From Microglena sp. YARC (taxonomy: Eukaryota; Chlorophyta; Chlorophyceae; Chlamydomonadales; Chlamydomonadaceae): a DNA stretch of 64,000 nucleotides. Below the pieces are notes generated by a model that saw only the letters and a program-made list of their open reading frames with translations, was not told where the DNA came from and did no database searches. The stretch is taken from assembly GCA_022414725.1 (NCBI GenBank), contig CM039462.1:183670386-183734385 (forward strand), written 5' to 3'. Of this stretch, positions 13,801 to 22,743 are shown one piece after another (within the stretch, counting starts at the first letter, position 1; every line of letters starts with the position of its first letter). The translations under genes were made by a program, and so were the position numbers.

Positions 13801-14901
13801 GGGGGGCTAGACCCCAGGCTGACTTAGGAACCTTGTCAGGGACCAGAATTCAGAACGCGCATACGAACGCGTTTTTTTTCAGCCTAACTGCTGCTCGTGC
13901 GACACTGGGCGCCAAGGTGTAGGTTACGTCCAGCCTGCATCCAGCCTGGATGTGCTTCCAGGGCACCCACCAATTACACACTGGGTGTAACAGACTAACA
14001 GTTGCAGATGTGTACTCGTCTCGTCGATCCCTTCTCGATGGTGCACTTAACGCTCAAAAAATTCGCACTGGCAAGAAAAGTTACACGAAGTACAAATAAA
14101 GTTGGGAAAACAGTCGGACCCCCTCCCCTCCCCCTTCCCCCCCCCCCCCCCTCTATCTCGGCCGCCTGTGGGTGTATCGACATGATTTTTTTGTATCGAC
14201 TATTGCTTGTGCTTCTATATCCATATCGAACATGAGGTACAAAATATGTTTTCTTGCCCCCCCCCCCTCCTAATGCTAATACTAATGCTAATACTGCTCA
14301 TACTACTACTAATATTAATACTCATACTACTAATATTAATACTTATACTACTCATACTACTACAGCTTCTTGTTGTAATCATTTGCCCCTGTCCCTTGTC
14401 TCCTCTTCACGTTGATTTCTCTTTCGAACATTTCAACATAGATCCCTGGTACTCAGTACCCATATTTTTTATCTGTTCCCCTACCACCACCACAGCCTTT
14501 TTTATATGCTACCCCACCACCAAAAATAACAACAACACACCACCAACACACCACCACCAATCCACCAACACACCACCAACACACCAACACCAATCCACCA
14601 ACACACCACCAACACACCAACACAGGCTTGCCCGGGGACAGCATCTCAAGCCAATTACGTCGGTTGCAATCAGCTAGGATGCTGTCACAAGCAGCCAATC
14701 AGCCTTGCATCCAGGCTAACTTGCACACCACAGTGACTCTTGGATCACAAAGGGACATCACAAGAGTGGCAACGGACATGATGACAGCGCAAGTGGCATC
14801 ACCATCCAGTGAGCGGTTGGGAGGAGTTGGGGTGTGTCGGGAGTAGGTGTGTGTGTTGGGGGGGGGGGGGGGGAGGATGTGTCGGGAGGGGTTGTGTGTG
14901 T

Positions 14902-14932
<31 letters not shown>

Positions 14933-17900
14933 ACCATGCACACATTACTGTTCTTTGGGGTTGGAGGTACACACTGTACAGGGACTCTAGGCCACAAGGG
15001 ACATCACTAGTGTGGCAGCAGACATGATGACAGCACAAGTGGCATCACCATCCAGTGAGTGATTGGAGGAGTTGGGGTGTGTCGGGAGTTAGGTGTGTGT
15101 ATGTGTGTGGGGGGGGGAGGATGTGTGTGTGTGGGGGGGGGGGAGGTGACCATGCACACATTACTGTTCTTTGGGGTTGGAGGTACACACTGTACAGGGA
15201 CTCTAGGGCCACAAGGGGACATCACTAGTGTGGCAGCAGACATGGTGACAGCACAAGTGGCATCACCATCCAGTGAGTGGTTGGGAGGGGTTGGTGATTG
15301 TCGGGAGTGGTGTGTGTAGGGGGAGGGGAGGGGAGGGTGTCTCGGGTACACACACACCACACACACCAACCCAACCCAACACCCCCCAAAACAAACCACA
15401 CCCAAACAATCCTCCTGTTGCCTTCAGGTAACACAGTGATCTCGCGTTCCAATCCAGTGGCCTGCACGAGTCTGGTACAAGACACTATGGCCAAGCTTAA
15501 ACCCCCCCACACACACCAACCCAACCCAACACACCCAATCAACCCCCACACACTCACCCAAACAACCCACACCCAATCCCACTGTTGCCTACAGGCAACA
15601 CAGTTATCTCGCGTCCCAATTCAGTTGCCTGCACGAGCCTGGTACACGACACTATGGCCCATCTTAAGGCAGATGATGAGGCTAACATCCCACACATGCA
15701 CCCCTCAAACAATCCCCCCCCCCCCACACCACCACACACACACTCTAAACAACCCCTCCATCCCCCCCCCCACCACCACACACACACTCTAAACAACCCC
15801 TCCACCCCCCCCACCACCACCACACACACACTCTAAACAACCCCTCCACACCCCCCACCACCACCACACACACACTCTAAACAACCCCTCCACACCCCCC
15901 ACCACCACCACCACCACCACACACACACTATAAACAACCCCTCCACCCCCCCCCCACCACCACCACCACCACCACACACAAACAAACACTAAACAACCCC
16001 TCCACACCCACCCACTCCCCCTGCTGCCTCCAGGCAACACAGTGATCTTGCGTCCCAATTCAGTTGCCTTCACCAGTCTGGTACAGGACACTATGGCCCA
16101 TCTTAAAGCAGAGGATGAGGCTAATATCCCACACATGCACAACCCAAACAATCCCCCCACCCCCCCACCACACACACACACACACACACAAACAAACACT
16201 AAACAACCCCTCCACACCCACCCACTCCCCCTGCTGCCTCCAGGCAACACAGTGATCTCGCGTCCCAATTCAGTTGCCTTCACAAGCCTGGTACAGGACA
16301 CTATGGCCCATCTTAAAGCAGAGGATGAGGCTAACATCCCACCAAGCATTCAGATGTCCAACGAAAAGCTGATAGACTCCTTTGCCACTTCTCTCAACGT
16401 CTTGACTGCCCAGGTGGGTTGGTGTGAGTGGTGGTATGCATGTGTGTGTGGGGGGGGGGAGGGGGGGTATATTGTGTGCGTGAGTTTGGTGTGTGTGGTG
16501 GGGCAGTGTGTGTTAAGTGATAGTTGATTGCATACAAGCATTCAGATGTCCAACGAAAAGCTGGTAGACTCCTTTGCCACCTCTTTAAACGTCTTGACTG
16601 CCCAGGTGGGTTGGTGTGTGGGGGGGGGGGGGGGCACAGGAAATTTCAGAGTACTGAAACCTAGCATTTCGACTGTCTCGGAACCTACCACGCCCTGACC
16701 TGATAGCACCAGGGAGGCAGCGCACGTGGGGGCGCCCAGTTCTCCGAATTTGCTGCCTCCAAGAAGAAGCCTTTGAACATGCAGCATCAGCGTCCGAATT
16801 TAAGAATCATTATTCGCACGTTTCGTCAATAGATGCTCCTGGATTCGATGGTCAAATTTTCTGACGCCAGGAGCATCTGTTGACGAAACGCGCGAATTGT
16901 GATTCTTGAATTCGGACGCTGATGCTGCATGTGCAATGGCTTCTTCTTGGAGGCAGCCAATTCGGAGAACTGGGCGCCCCCACGTGCGCTACCTTCCTGG
17001 TGCTATCTGGTCAGGGCATGGTAGGTTCCGAGACAGTCGAAATGCTCGGTTTCAGTACTCTGAAATTTCCTGTGGGGGGGGGGAGGGGGGGCACAGTGTG
17101 TGAAGTAATATTTGATTGCATACAAGCATCCAGATGTCCAACAAAAAGCTGGTAGATTCCTTTGCCACCTCTCTGAACGTCTTGACTGCCCAAGTGGGTT
17201 GGTGTGAGTGGAGGTGTGTGGGGGGGGAGTGTATATTGTGTGTGTGTGTGGGGGGGGGGGGGGGGGGTATATATATTGTAGGTGTGAGTTTGGGGGGGGT
17301 GTCGAGTGATATTTTGATCGCATACAAGCATTCAGATGCCCAGCAAAAAGCTGGTTAATTCCTTGGCCCGCCTTTCTGAACGCCTTGCCTGCCGTAAACG
17401 GAAACTCCTCAAACTTGTGCACAATTTCTTACAACGTACACTCCCCTCTACGCACACAACTACACACAACTTGTGCCTCACTCGTGATGTTTCAGATGAC
17501 CGTCATCCGACAAAAACGTACACTCCACAAACTTGTGCACAACTCCTCATAATTTACACACCCATCTACGCACACAACTACTCACAACTCGTGCATCACT
17601 TGTGATGTTTCAGATGGCCATCATCCGACAAGAGCGTACACCCCTCACAGTCGGTACACAACTCCTCACAACGTACACTCCTCACAACTTCAACTCCCAT
17701 CAACGTGCACAACTACTAACAACTCGTGCCTCACTTGTGTTGTTTCAGATGGCCATCATCCGACAAACATATACACCCCATAAAGTTGTCCACAACTGCT
17801 CACAACGTACACTCCTCGCAACTTCAACTCCCATCAACATGCTCAACTACTAACAACTCGTGCCTCACTTGTGATGTTTCAGATGGCCATCATCGACAAA

Positions 17901-19726
17901 AAACATACACTCCACAAAATTGTGCACAACTCCTGACAACGTACACTCCTAACAACTTACACTCCCATCAACATGCACAATTCCTCACAACATGCACTCC
18001 TCACAACTTACACTCCCATCAACGTGCACAACTACTCACAACTCGTGCCTCACTTGTGATGTTTCAGATGGCTATCATCCGACGAAAACGTGCACTCCAC
18101 TAAATTCTGCACAACTTCTCACAACTTAAACTCCCATCAACGCACACAACTACTCACAACTCGTGCCTCACTTGTGTTGTTTCAGATGACCATCATCAGG
18201 CAAGAAGTTGTACAGACTCCAGAACTAGCCGCTGATGGTTCGGGTGACGACAACAAGTTGTCAGGGGGGTCTGTGGCCGGCATTGTGATCGGTGTCCTCC
18301 TCTTCCTCTTGCTCATAGCTGCTGCCATCCTGTACAAGAACAAGTGGAAGGCTGCCATGGTAAGTCACTGCACGTGTAGCTATGGACTAGGCTTTTCTCA
18401 TGGGATTATTTTAGCAGCTTCTAGGCTGCTCCCTGAGCCAGCCACTGGGCTGATGATGGTGACAGGTTGTATAGGGGGGCTGTGGCCATCCAATGGGCTG
18501 ATGATGGTGACAGGTTGTATGGAGGGGCTGTGGCCGGCATTGTGATCGGGGTCCTCCTCTTCTTCTTGCTCATAGCATGCCGTCATGTACAAGTATAAGT
18601 GGAAGGCCGTCATGTACAAGTATAAGTGGAAGGCTGCGGTGGTAAGTTACTGCACACGTAGCAATGGACGAGGCTTTATTCTGGGATTCCTTTAGCACCT
18701 TCTAGGCTACTCCCTGAGCCAGCCACTGGGCTGATGATGGTGACAGGTTGTCTGTGGGGGGCTGTGGCCAGCCACTGGGCTGATGATGGTGACAGGTTGT
18801 CTGTGGGGGGCTGTGGCCAGCCACTGGGCTGATGATGGTGACAGGTTGTCTGTGGGGGGTTGTGGCCAGCCACTGGGTTGATGATGGTGACAGGTTGTCT
18901 GTGGGGGGCTGTGGCCAGCCACTGGGCTGATGATGGTGACAGTTTGTCTGGGGGGGGCTGTGGCCAGCCACTGGGCTGATGATGGTGACAGGTTGTCTGG
19001 GGGGGCTGTGGCCAGCAATTTGATCGGTGTCCTCCTCTTACTCTTGCTCATAGCATACCGTCCTGTACAAGTCTCGTGAGAACAGTGCCACATCCTGCCA
19101 ATCAACACACATACCAACCGCTACCTACTACAACCACTCCCACTGCATACCACAGCCACCCACTCTACCCATAGCAATACCACTGCTACTGACCTCACTC
19201 ACTACAATGTGCGCCTGCTTGCAGCGCTCTAATGAGAACACAACCACGGCCTATCTATCAACACGCATACCAACCACTACCTACAACAACCACTCCCACT
19301 GCATACCACAGCCACCCACTCTACCCATAGCAATACCACTGCTACTCACCTCACTCACTACAATGTGTGCCCGCTTACAGCGCTCTAATGAGAACACAAC
19401 CACAGCCTATCTATGAATCTATCAACACGCATACCAACCACTACCTACTCCAACCTCATCCACTGCATACTACAACCACCCACTCTACCCATATCAATAC
19501 CACTGCTACTCACCACACACTAACTACAATGTGTGCCCGCTTGCAGCGCTCTAATGAGTACAAGGCTCCAGACAGCCGCATGGTGATGTGGCACAACCAG
19601 CTAGCCAACATGAGACAGACCACCGGTCACTCTCCACACCAGCACTACATCACGGCTAACGCATTCGCCACCAAATCGGATGCCTTGGCCAGCCACCATA
19701 CTTCAGTCAGTGGGCTGGCACAATAA
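1682..19726 (+). CDS. Type I membrane hydroxyproline-rich glycoprotein (extensin/HRGP-like), multi-exon
   Basis: Exons supported by splice sites and phase: about 1682-2179, 5763-5906, 6913-10723, 11634-11684 (or one of three near-identical copies), 11734 to about 11830 (3' end unsure), 14626-14808, 16244-16413, 18186-18359, 19547-19726 (TAA stop). The first exon encodes a hydrophobic signal peptide ending APVSA, then a domain with eight Cys, then poly-Pro. The stalk mixes [11 protein letters not shown] and PYTPYYPYPP motifs, as in wall or matrix glycoproteins. The ectodomain exons are non-repetitive (for example FRSSVALALNVSKTEV). Exon 18186-18359 holds one membrane helix (GIVIGVLLFLLLIAAAI) followed by KNKWK, and the last exon is a cytoplasmic tail of about 59 residues. 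The likely role is cell-surface or extracellular-matrix anchoring, which is inference. No ATG is visible near the signal peptide, so the start exon is probably upstream of 1682 and unresolved. The large exon changes frame near 7340, 8270-8330, 8560-8880, 9650-9700 and 10580, always in C-rich runs. AATAAA overlaps the stop. Confidence 0.75.
1751..1965 (+). other. Cys-rich N-terminal domain of the HRGP gene
   Basis: Directly after the predicted signal peptide cleavage site there are about 70 residues with eight cysteines (contexts GSCNQ, EDCTA, STCTL, TNCRD, RDCTT, SMCGG, LSCGE, VQCAR). The even number suggests four disulfides in a secreted domain. Poly-Pro follows immediately. I do not recognise the family. 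Confidence 0.5.
2525..4640 (+). repeat. About 100-bp intronic minisatellite, about 21 copies
   Basis: It fills most of the first mapped HRGP intron (2180-5762). Each unit contains CCAGCTAATATTTCACACCC and runs of CTACTATT. Units are 91-103 bp and differ mainly by loss or gain of a CTATTTCTA block. The AGCTAATATTTC core matches the sequence at acceptor-like sites further 3' in the same intron. Confidence 0.9.
4640..5762 (+). repeat. Degenerate 85-185-bp repeats carrying acceptor-like sites
   Basis: Units contain (C/T)TTGCAG followed by (C)TAAT(A/C)TTTCCATCC, then CATCCATCC and ATACATCCTTACACCC. Acceptor-like copies occur near 4864, 4987, 5173, 5319, 5421, 5541 and 5641. The real acceptor at 5762 (TTCTTGCAG|CCGATCTTTC) is the last unit of the series. 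Confidence 0.8.
5925..6615 (+). repeat. CATAACTGCCATAACTG repeat in HRGP intron
   Basis: Degenerate 16-48-bp units, early ones with GGTCATTTGTCATAACTGC, later ones with TATAATTGTACACCTAAGGC. They lie in the intron 5907-6912. Confidence 0.85.
6815..6885 (+). repeat. (TA)n tract followed by poly-T
   Basis: An AT dinucleotide run with a T run of about 18 lies 30-90 bp before the acceptor TTGTACAG|GAACC at 6912/6913. It probably supplies the polypyrimidine tract. Confidence 0.8.
8890..9085 (+). repeat. Tyr-containing tandem repeat in the Pro-rich exon
   Basis: About three 65-bp units encode YPPYDNTPYTANNP-like sequence. Regularly spaced Tyr in Pro-rich protein is known from cross-linkable extensins; applying that here is inference. 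Confidence 0.6.
9830..10025 (+). repeat. Short Pro/Gly repeat in HRGP exon
   Basis: Four to six 45-48-bp units encode NPEPPGGQTPSP-like sequence with little divergence, suggesting recent expansion. Confidence 0.7.
10800..11118 (+). repeat. Donor-side partial exon copies after the giant HRGP exon
   Basis: The last about 60 bp of the giant exon (AACCCAAATACAG... to GCGCAGCCCAG|GTAATTG) recurs at about 10,803-10,867 and 10,945-11,010, with a shorter trace at 11,090-11,118. The period is about 144 bp. The first copy keeps the donor GTAATTG; the second has GTACGTG. Confidence 0.8.
11120..11684 (+). repeat. Four tandem copies of a 51-bp HRGP exon
   Basis: Copies at 11,120-11,170, 11,298-11,348, 11,466-11,516 and 11,634-11,684 each have a C/T-rich tract plus TTTGCAG before and GTAAGC or GTGAGC after. 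All encode the same 17 residues (AGAEQGLIGMAIILTKS) in phase 0/0. The period is 168-178 bp. Each copy could be spliced in without changing frame, so they could be alternative, cumulative or redundant exons. Confidence 0.8.
11840..12910 (+). repeat. Cluster of interspersed repeat copies in HRGP intron
   Basis: A motif around GTCGAGGACCCCAGACGTCT, then GCTGGGGAGAACCTTCAGTA, recurs at about 11,840, 12,150, 12,745 and 12,860. Related AACCTTTAGTATAGAACTAG copies lie at about 12,420 and 12,615. A partial copy of the 11,740-11,850 exon lies at 12,675-12,760. The fragment 11,925-12,118 is repeated in part at 12,325-12,605 and inverted at 24,180-24,425, so this part is an interspersed element rather than exon. 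Confidence 0.6.
12925..13130 (-). mobile_element. tRNA-derived SINE-like element, copy 1
   Basis: On the - strand, a box-A-like TGGTCTAGTGGTAGACC (near 13,090-13,106) is followed by a box-B-like GGGTTCGACTCC (near 13,051-13,064), the layout of a tRNA internal pol III promoter. GGTC and GACC form a perfect D-stem. The anticodon stem is imperfect, so this is tRNA-derived rather than a functional tRNA. The body matches 24,630-24,845 for about 200 bp. Confidence 0.55.
13140..13260 (-). repeat. Inverted copy of intron repeat
   Basis: CCTTGGTATGTTGGGAGG through GGCACCATCAAAAACATCAC is the reverse complement of the stretch near 12,200-12,260 and its flank. It lies next to the SINE-like element. Confidence 0.5.
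13260..13445 (+). repeat. (CTAATA)n/(CTAATG)n microsatellite
   Basis: Imperfect tri- and hexanucleotide repeat. A similar one lies at 14,268-14,362. Both are in the HRGP intron before the 14,626 exon. Confidence 0.85.
13525..13563 (+). repeat. Poly-C run (about 39 bp)
   Basis: Uninterrupted C run. A comparable G run is at 13,785-13,806. Such runs are prone to slippage and read error. Confidence 0.9.
14985..15275 (+). repeat. Donor-side copies of HRGP exon 14626-14808
   Basis: The 3' part of the exon (GACATCACTAGTGTGGCAGC ... CCATCCA|GTGAGTG) recurs at about 14,985-15,057 and 15,195-15,273, each followed by a G/GT-rich tract. The encoded tail (TAQVASPSS) is conserved. Confidence 0.8.
15425..16137 (+). 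repeat. Acceptor-side copies of HRGP exon 16244-16413
   Basis: Copies of (C)CAG|G(C/T)AACACAGTGATCTCG with about 60-100 bp of exon start at about 15,427, 15,594 and 16,034. Each is preceded by CA/C-rich sequence and decays downstream. The full-length exon is the fourth copy, at 16,244. Confidence 0.8.
16525..16610 (+). repeat. Donor-side copy of HRGP exon 16244-16413
   Basis: CATTCAGATGTCCAACGAAA through CTTGACTGCCCAG|GTGGGTT repeats the exon's 3' half with an intact donor. Further copies lie at about 17,118-17,195 and, decayed, 17,325-17,400. Confidence 0.8.
16635..17074. mobile_element. Foldback element with about 205-bp inverted arms
   Basis: The left arm (16,635-16,842) begins CACAGGAAATTTCAGAG and ends AGATGCTCCTGG. 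The right arm (16,867-17,074) begins CCAGGAGCATCT and ends CTCTGAAATTTCCTGTG. The loop is about 24 nt. Arms are near-identical with a few mismatches and small indels. It has no coding capacity. It sits in an HRGP intron between two tandem exon-end copies, flanked by G runs that hide any target duplication. Transcribed with the gene, it would form a long RNA hairpin. Confidence 0.85.
17490..18110 (+). repeat. Acceptor-side copies of the HRGP transmembrane exon
   Basis: CTTGTG(A/T)TGTTTCAG|ATGGCCATCATCCGACA recurs at about 17,495, 17,608, 17,748, 17,880 and 18,066 before the real exon at 18,186. Spacing is 113-186 bp, filled with ACAACTCACAAC-type sequence. The acceptor and first five to seven codons are preserved; the rest of the exon is absent. 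Confidence 0.85.
18540..19070 (+). repeat. Donor-side partial copy and 50-bp minisatellite
   Basis: A partial copy of the membrane exon (ATTGTGATCGGGGTCCTCCT) and duplicated GTACAAGTATAAGTGGAAGG lie at 18,537-18,645. Then about six units of 49-50 bp (GCCAGCCACTGGGCTGATGA) run from 18,717 to 19,010, and another fragment of the membrane-exon core follows at 19,018-19,055. Confidence 0.75.
19080..19420 (+). repeat. Acceptor-side copies of the last HRGP exon
   Basis: (C/T)T(G/A)CAG|CGCTCTAATGAG(A/T)ACA recurs at about 19,225 and 19,381 before the real exon at 19,547. The period is about 155-165 bp. Only about 12-15 bp of exon is retained. Confidence 0.8.
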
Positions 19727-19728
19727 AG

Positions 19729-19926
19729 GGTGTCAGGGCACACCCACGGTATCGGATAATAACAGCAGGTAATTCCCGCCGGACCTTTGTTCCGTCGATC
19801 GGTTCCGTGGTAGCGTGTCGGAAAGGTCCCGGCCCGTATCCCTGGTTAGGGTCCGGCCCGGCGGAGAACCCGAAACGGGTGTTCCCATTACCTTGCTCGA
19901 CAGAGGGTGTCAGGGCACACCCACAC
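19729..19926. mobile_element. Insertion flanked by about 21-bp direct repeats
   Basis: AGGGTGTCAGGGCACACCC (then AC) occurs immediately after the HRGP stop codon and again at 19,906-19,926. The roughly 157 bp between is GC-rich with a CCGG-rich centre, unlike its surroundings. This looks like a small insertion with target duplication, or a replicated 3' UTR segment. No coding capacity. Confidence 0.4.
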
Positions 19927-20269
19927 TCCTGAGTCATGAACTCAATCCTGTGGATGTATGACCACTGACAAACACAGACTGCTGGACCTTACAGGCATTC
20001 GCAGCTTGTATGGTCCAGCACAGACCAATCTAGGTGCATGTGCTCTCTAGACTTACTGACTCGGAGACTTTTGTATTTGGTTTATTTGATTATTTGTACT
20101 CCCAAGCGGCCTCCCAAGATACTTTTATTTCGTGTACTTCAGAGTACTTAATTTGTACTTCGAGAGGACTTGTATTCATTCCATTTTGGAAACTGTGTGA
20201 CACAAAATCCCGAAGCATCAGTCAGTATCAGTCTGAAGTTTAGTTTGTTTGGCCTTAGCCCATGACTAA

Positions 20270-20440
20270 ATTGGATTGTTCCATGGTGTCTCAACCAACT
20301 TTGGACTGCTCGCTGTCATCCGATTCCATGTTCCCCTGCATGATACACCCACCAGGGATTGGACAGTTTAAACAATTGTCCAGATTTGTTTAGCCTCCTG
20401 CCAGCAATTTGGCTACTCACCGTCTTCGGCAGTAAAAACA
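20270..20440 (+). repeat. Dispersed repeat copies in intergenic DNA
   Basis: One family (CAACCAACTTTGGACTGCTC, variants at about 1530 and 59,700) is followed by the CCAGCAATTTGGCT family (20,395-20,432). No gene is visible between 19,930 and 20,500. Confidence 0.5.
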
Positions 20441-20519
20441 AATCGCACGATTATTTATTGCACATCAAATATTCAAATAATGTAGATGAATCTGTAGTTT
20501 ATGTACTACCGTAGTGAAT

Positions 20520-20835
20520 TGGGAGCCTTTTTCATTAAAACGATTTCCACCCCAGGAAGTGGGACCCTGTGCCAGAGATATTCCTAAGGATTTGAGCATA
20601 AACATTAAAAAATCGTGGCGCCTGATGCCCCGGTGTGATATTTACAAGATGAGAACATTAAAAATCGTGGCAGCCCGATGCCCAGGTGTAAAATTTGGGG
20701 AGGTGGAAACATTACAAATCGTGACGCGCGATGCTCCACCTAGAGATCTGAGATCTAGAAACATTAGAACATTACCCACACCTGGGGGCGCGATGGACCA
20801 AAACGGGAATAAACATTTAAAATCACGCATGCGCG
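20520..20835 (+). repeat. Degenerate AACATTAAAAATCGTGG repeats
   Basis: Four or five imperfect 55-65-bp units with AACATTA(A/C)AAATCGTG and GATGCCC(A/C)GGTGT. Otherwise 20,440-21,830 holds AT-rich sequence with no gene I can support. Confidence 0.55.
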
Positions 20836-21829
20836 ATATATCGTAATCAGGAATATAGCTGCCCCGTACACAAAACAGCGCCCACAGAGGATTCATAACG
20901 AAAGGCGAATAAATTCCTAAATAAGTAGGATGTTCGCGTTGGAAAGGCAGGGTTTGACCAATATGCGGTCACTGGGCCACAGGCCTGAGGGGCTGACGGG
21001 AAGCCGAACCTGAGCGGAAGTAACCTACATAGTGAGTATTAAGGGCGTCCCGAATGAAATGATTCGAATCCTTAATTCAATGTATTTTAATTAGTTTAAT
21101 TGAATTGTATTTAATGTTGTGTTATTGTAATTCGATTTATTCCTTTCCATTTAATTTAATTAACGTGATTTGAATGCATGTAATTGCTTTAAATTGTATC
21201 AAGTCGAATAGGATTAAATTTGAAGGGCGCCTGGAGGCTTTAAATTAATCGAATTCCAATGAATCGATTGATGATTTAGCATTGTTAACTATTAAGTGAC
21301 GAAAAATAGAGTTTTTGAAGGGTTGTTGTGAGCCGAAGTAACCTACATAGAGAATAACTGCCTTGCTTCATCTTATGTGTAGCTAAGTGGCTGATTTTAC
21401 ATTGTATCCAATACCCGGCCAATACAGCCTCAAATTATAAAATATAACCGAGTGTTTGGATGTGGAGCCTACAAAAGAGTGTGGTCTGGCTATTGAAGGA
21501 AACAAACTAAGTGCGGTCAGACCGCAGAAGAAGAAAAAAGTTACAACTGCGCCTGCAACTGCGGTTCTTATTTTGGGGGGGGGATCGTGACCTCAGCACT
21601 TCAGCAGACCGCAGTAAAAAAACAGTACAGCGGTTCTCCAACAAGAAACTGAGAGGCAACTGTCCCACCCCTGCTGCCCTGGCAACCTGGACAGATAAAC
21701 CCAGTCCAGGACTCCAGGTCTGCAGAGGCGGGGGAAAGGTAACTTAACTAGAAAATAGTAGGGTGCCCAACGATCCCTGGTGGTCGGCCCAATAGTACAG
21801 CCAGGTTAGTTCTAGCTAGGGTGTGGAAC

Positions 21830-22085
21830 CCGAAAGGTGTGGAACACGATAGGTGTGGAACACGATGGGTGTGGAACCCAGGTGTGGAACAAGATATGTT
21901 TGGACCTCAAGTGTGGACCACGATAGGTGTGGACGACGATATGTGTGGAACCCAAGTGTGGAACAAGATATGTGTGGAACTCAAGTGTGGAACACGATAG
22001 GCGTGGATCACGATATGTCACAGGTGTGGAACACGATGGGTGTGGAACACGATAGGTGTGGAACACGATACGTGTGTATCTAGTG
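21830..22085 (+). repeat. GTGTGGAACACGATAG short tandem repeat
   Basis: About 14 imperfect 15-30-bp units alternating GGTGTGGAACACGATAG and CAAGTGTGGAACAAGATATG. Confidence 0.85.
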
Positions 22086-22743
22086 TAGCACCTGCAAGCA
22101 CACACACCATAGCCCATATGGTTGTTGGGGTATTTGACACAACCCATTTTCTTCAAGCTCATCATCATCATCGTCATCATCATCATTGAGAATCAGACCC
22201 CCTTCTGCCCCCTATCCAGAAAGCTGACTAGGTGAGCAACAACATGGCCATCTTACTTTTTCCCAATTCAAAGGCTCTCAAAAGTTATGCAGCTCCCAAT
22301 CTTGTCCCAAACCACTTTAACACAGAGCACACATCAAGGTTGTTTAGGTCGCAGACGGAATGCCAGAGGTTCCGTTGCTTCCCTAGACGCAACGTGGGGC
22401 GGGACGGGGAGGGTCCGTTCCGTCGCAGACGCAGCTTCTGTGTGTTGGTTGCTTCGCAGACGGGTCGGTTGCGGGTTGGTTGCTTCCCCAATTGGGTTGC
22501 TTGCGGGTCGGTTGCGGGTCAGGCTGCAGGCTATACTGGTCGGTTCCGTCTCAGGAAGGAGGCTATACAATTGGTTCCGTCTCAGGAAGGAGAGTTGGGG
22601 GTCCTCCTAAACAACCCTGGTACACACACATAGACATGATCGCATAAACATGCTTTGTCTTGCTGCCTCTCCTTGTTCCTTGTTGACCAAACTTGGTTGG
22701 CATGCAGAGGACAATGCATGCTCAGGGCATTCATAATATTGGC

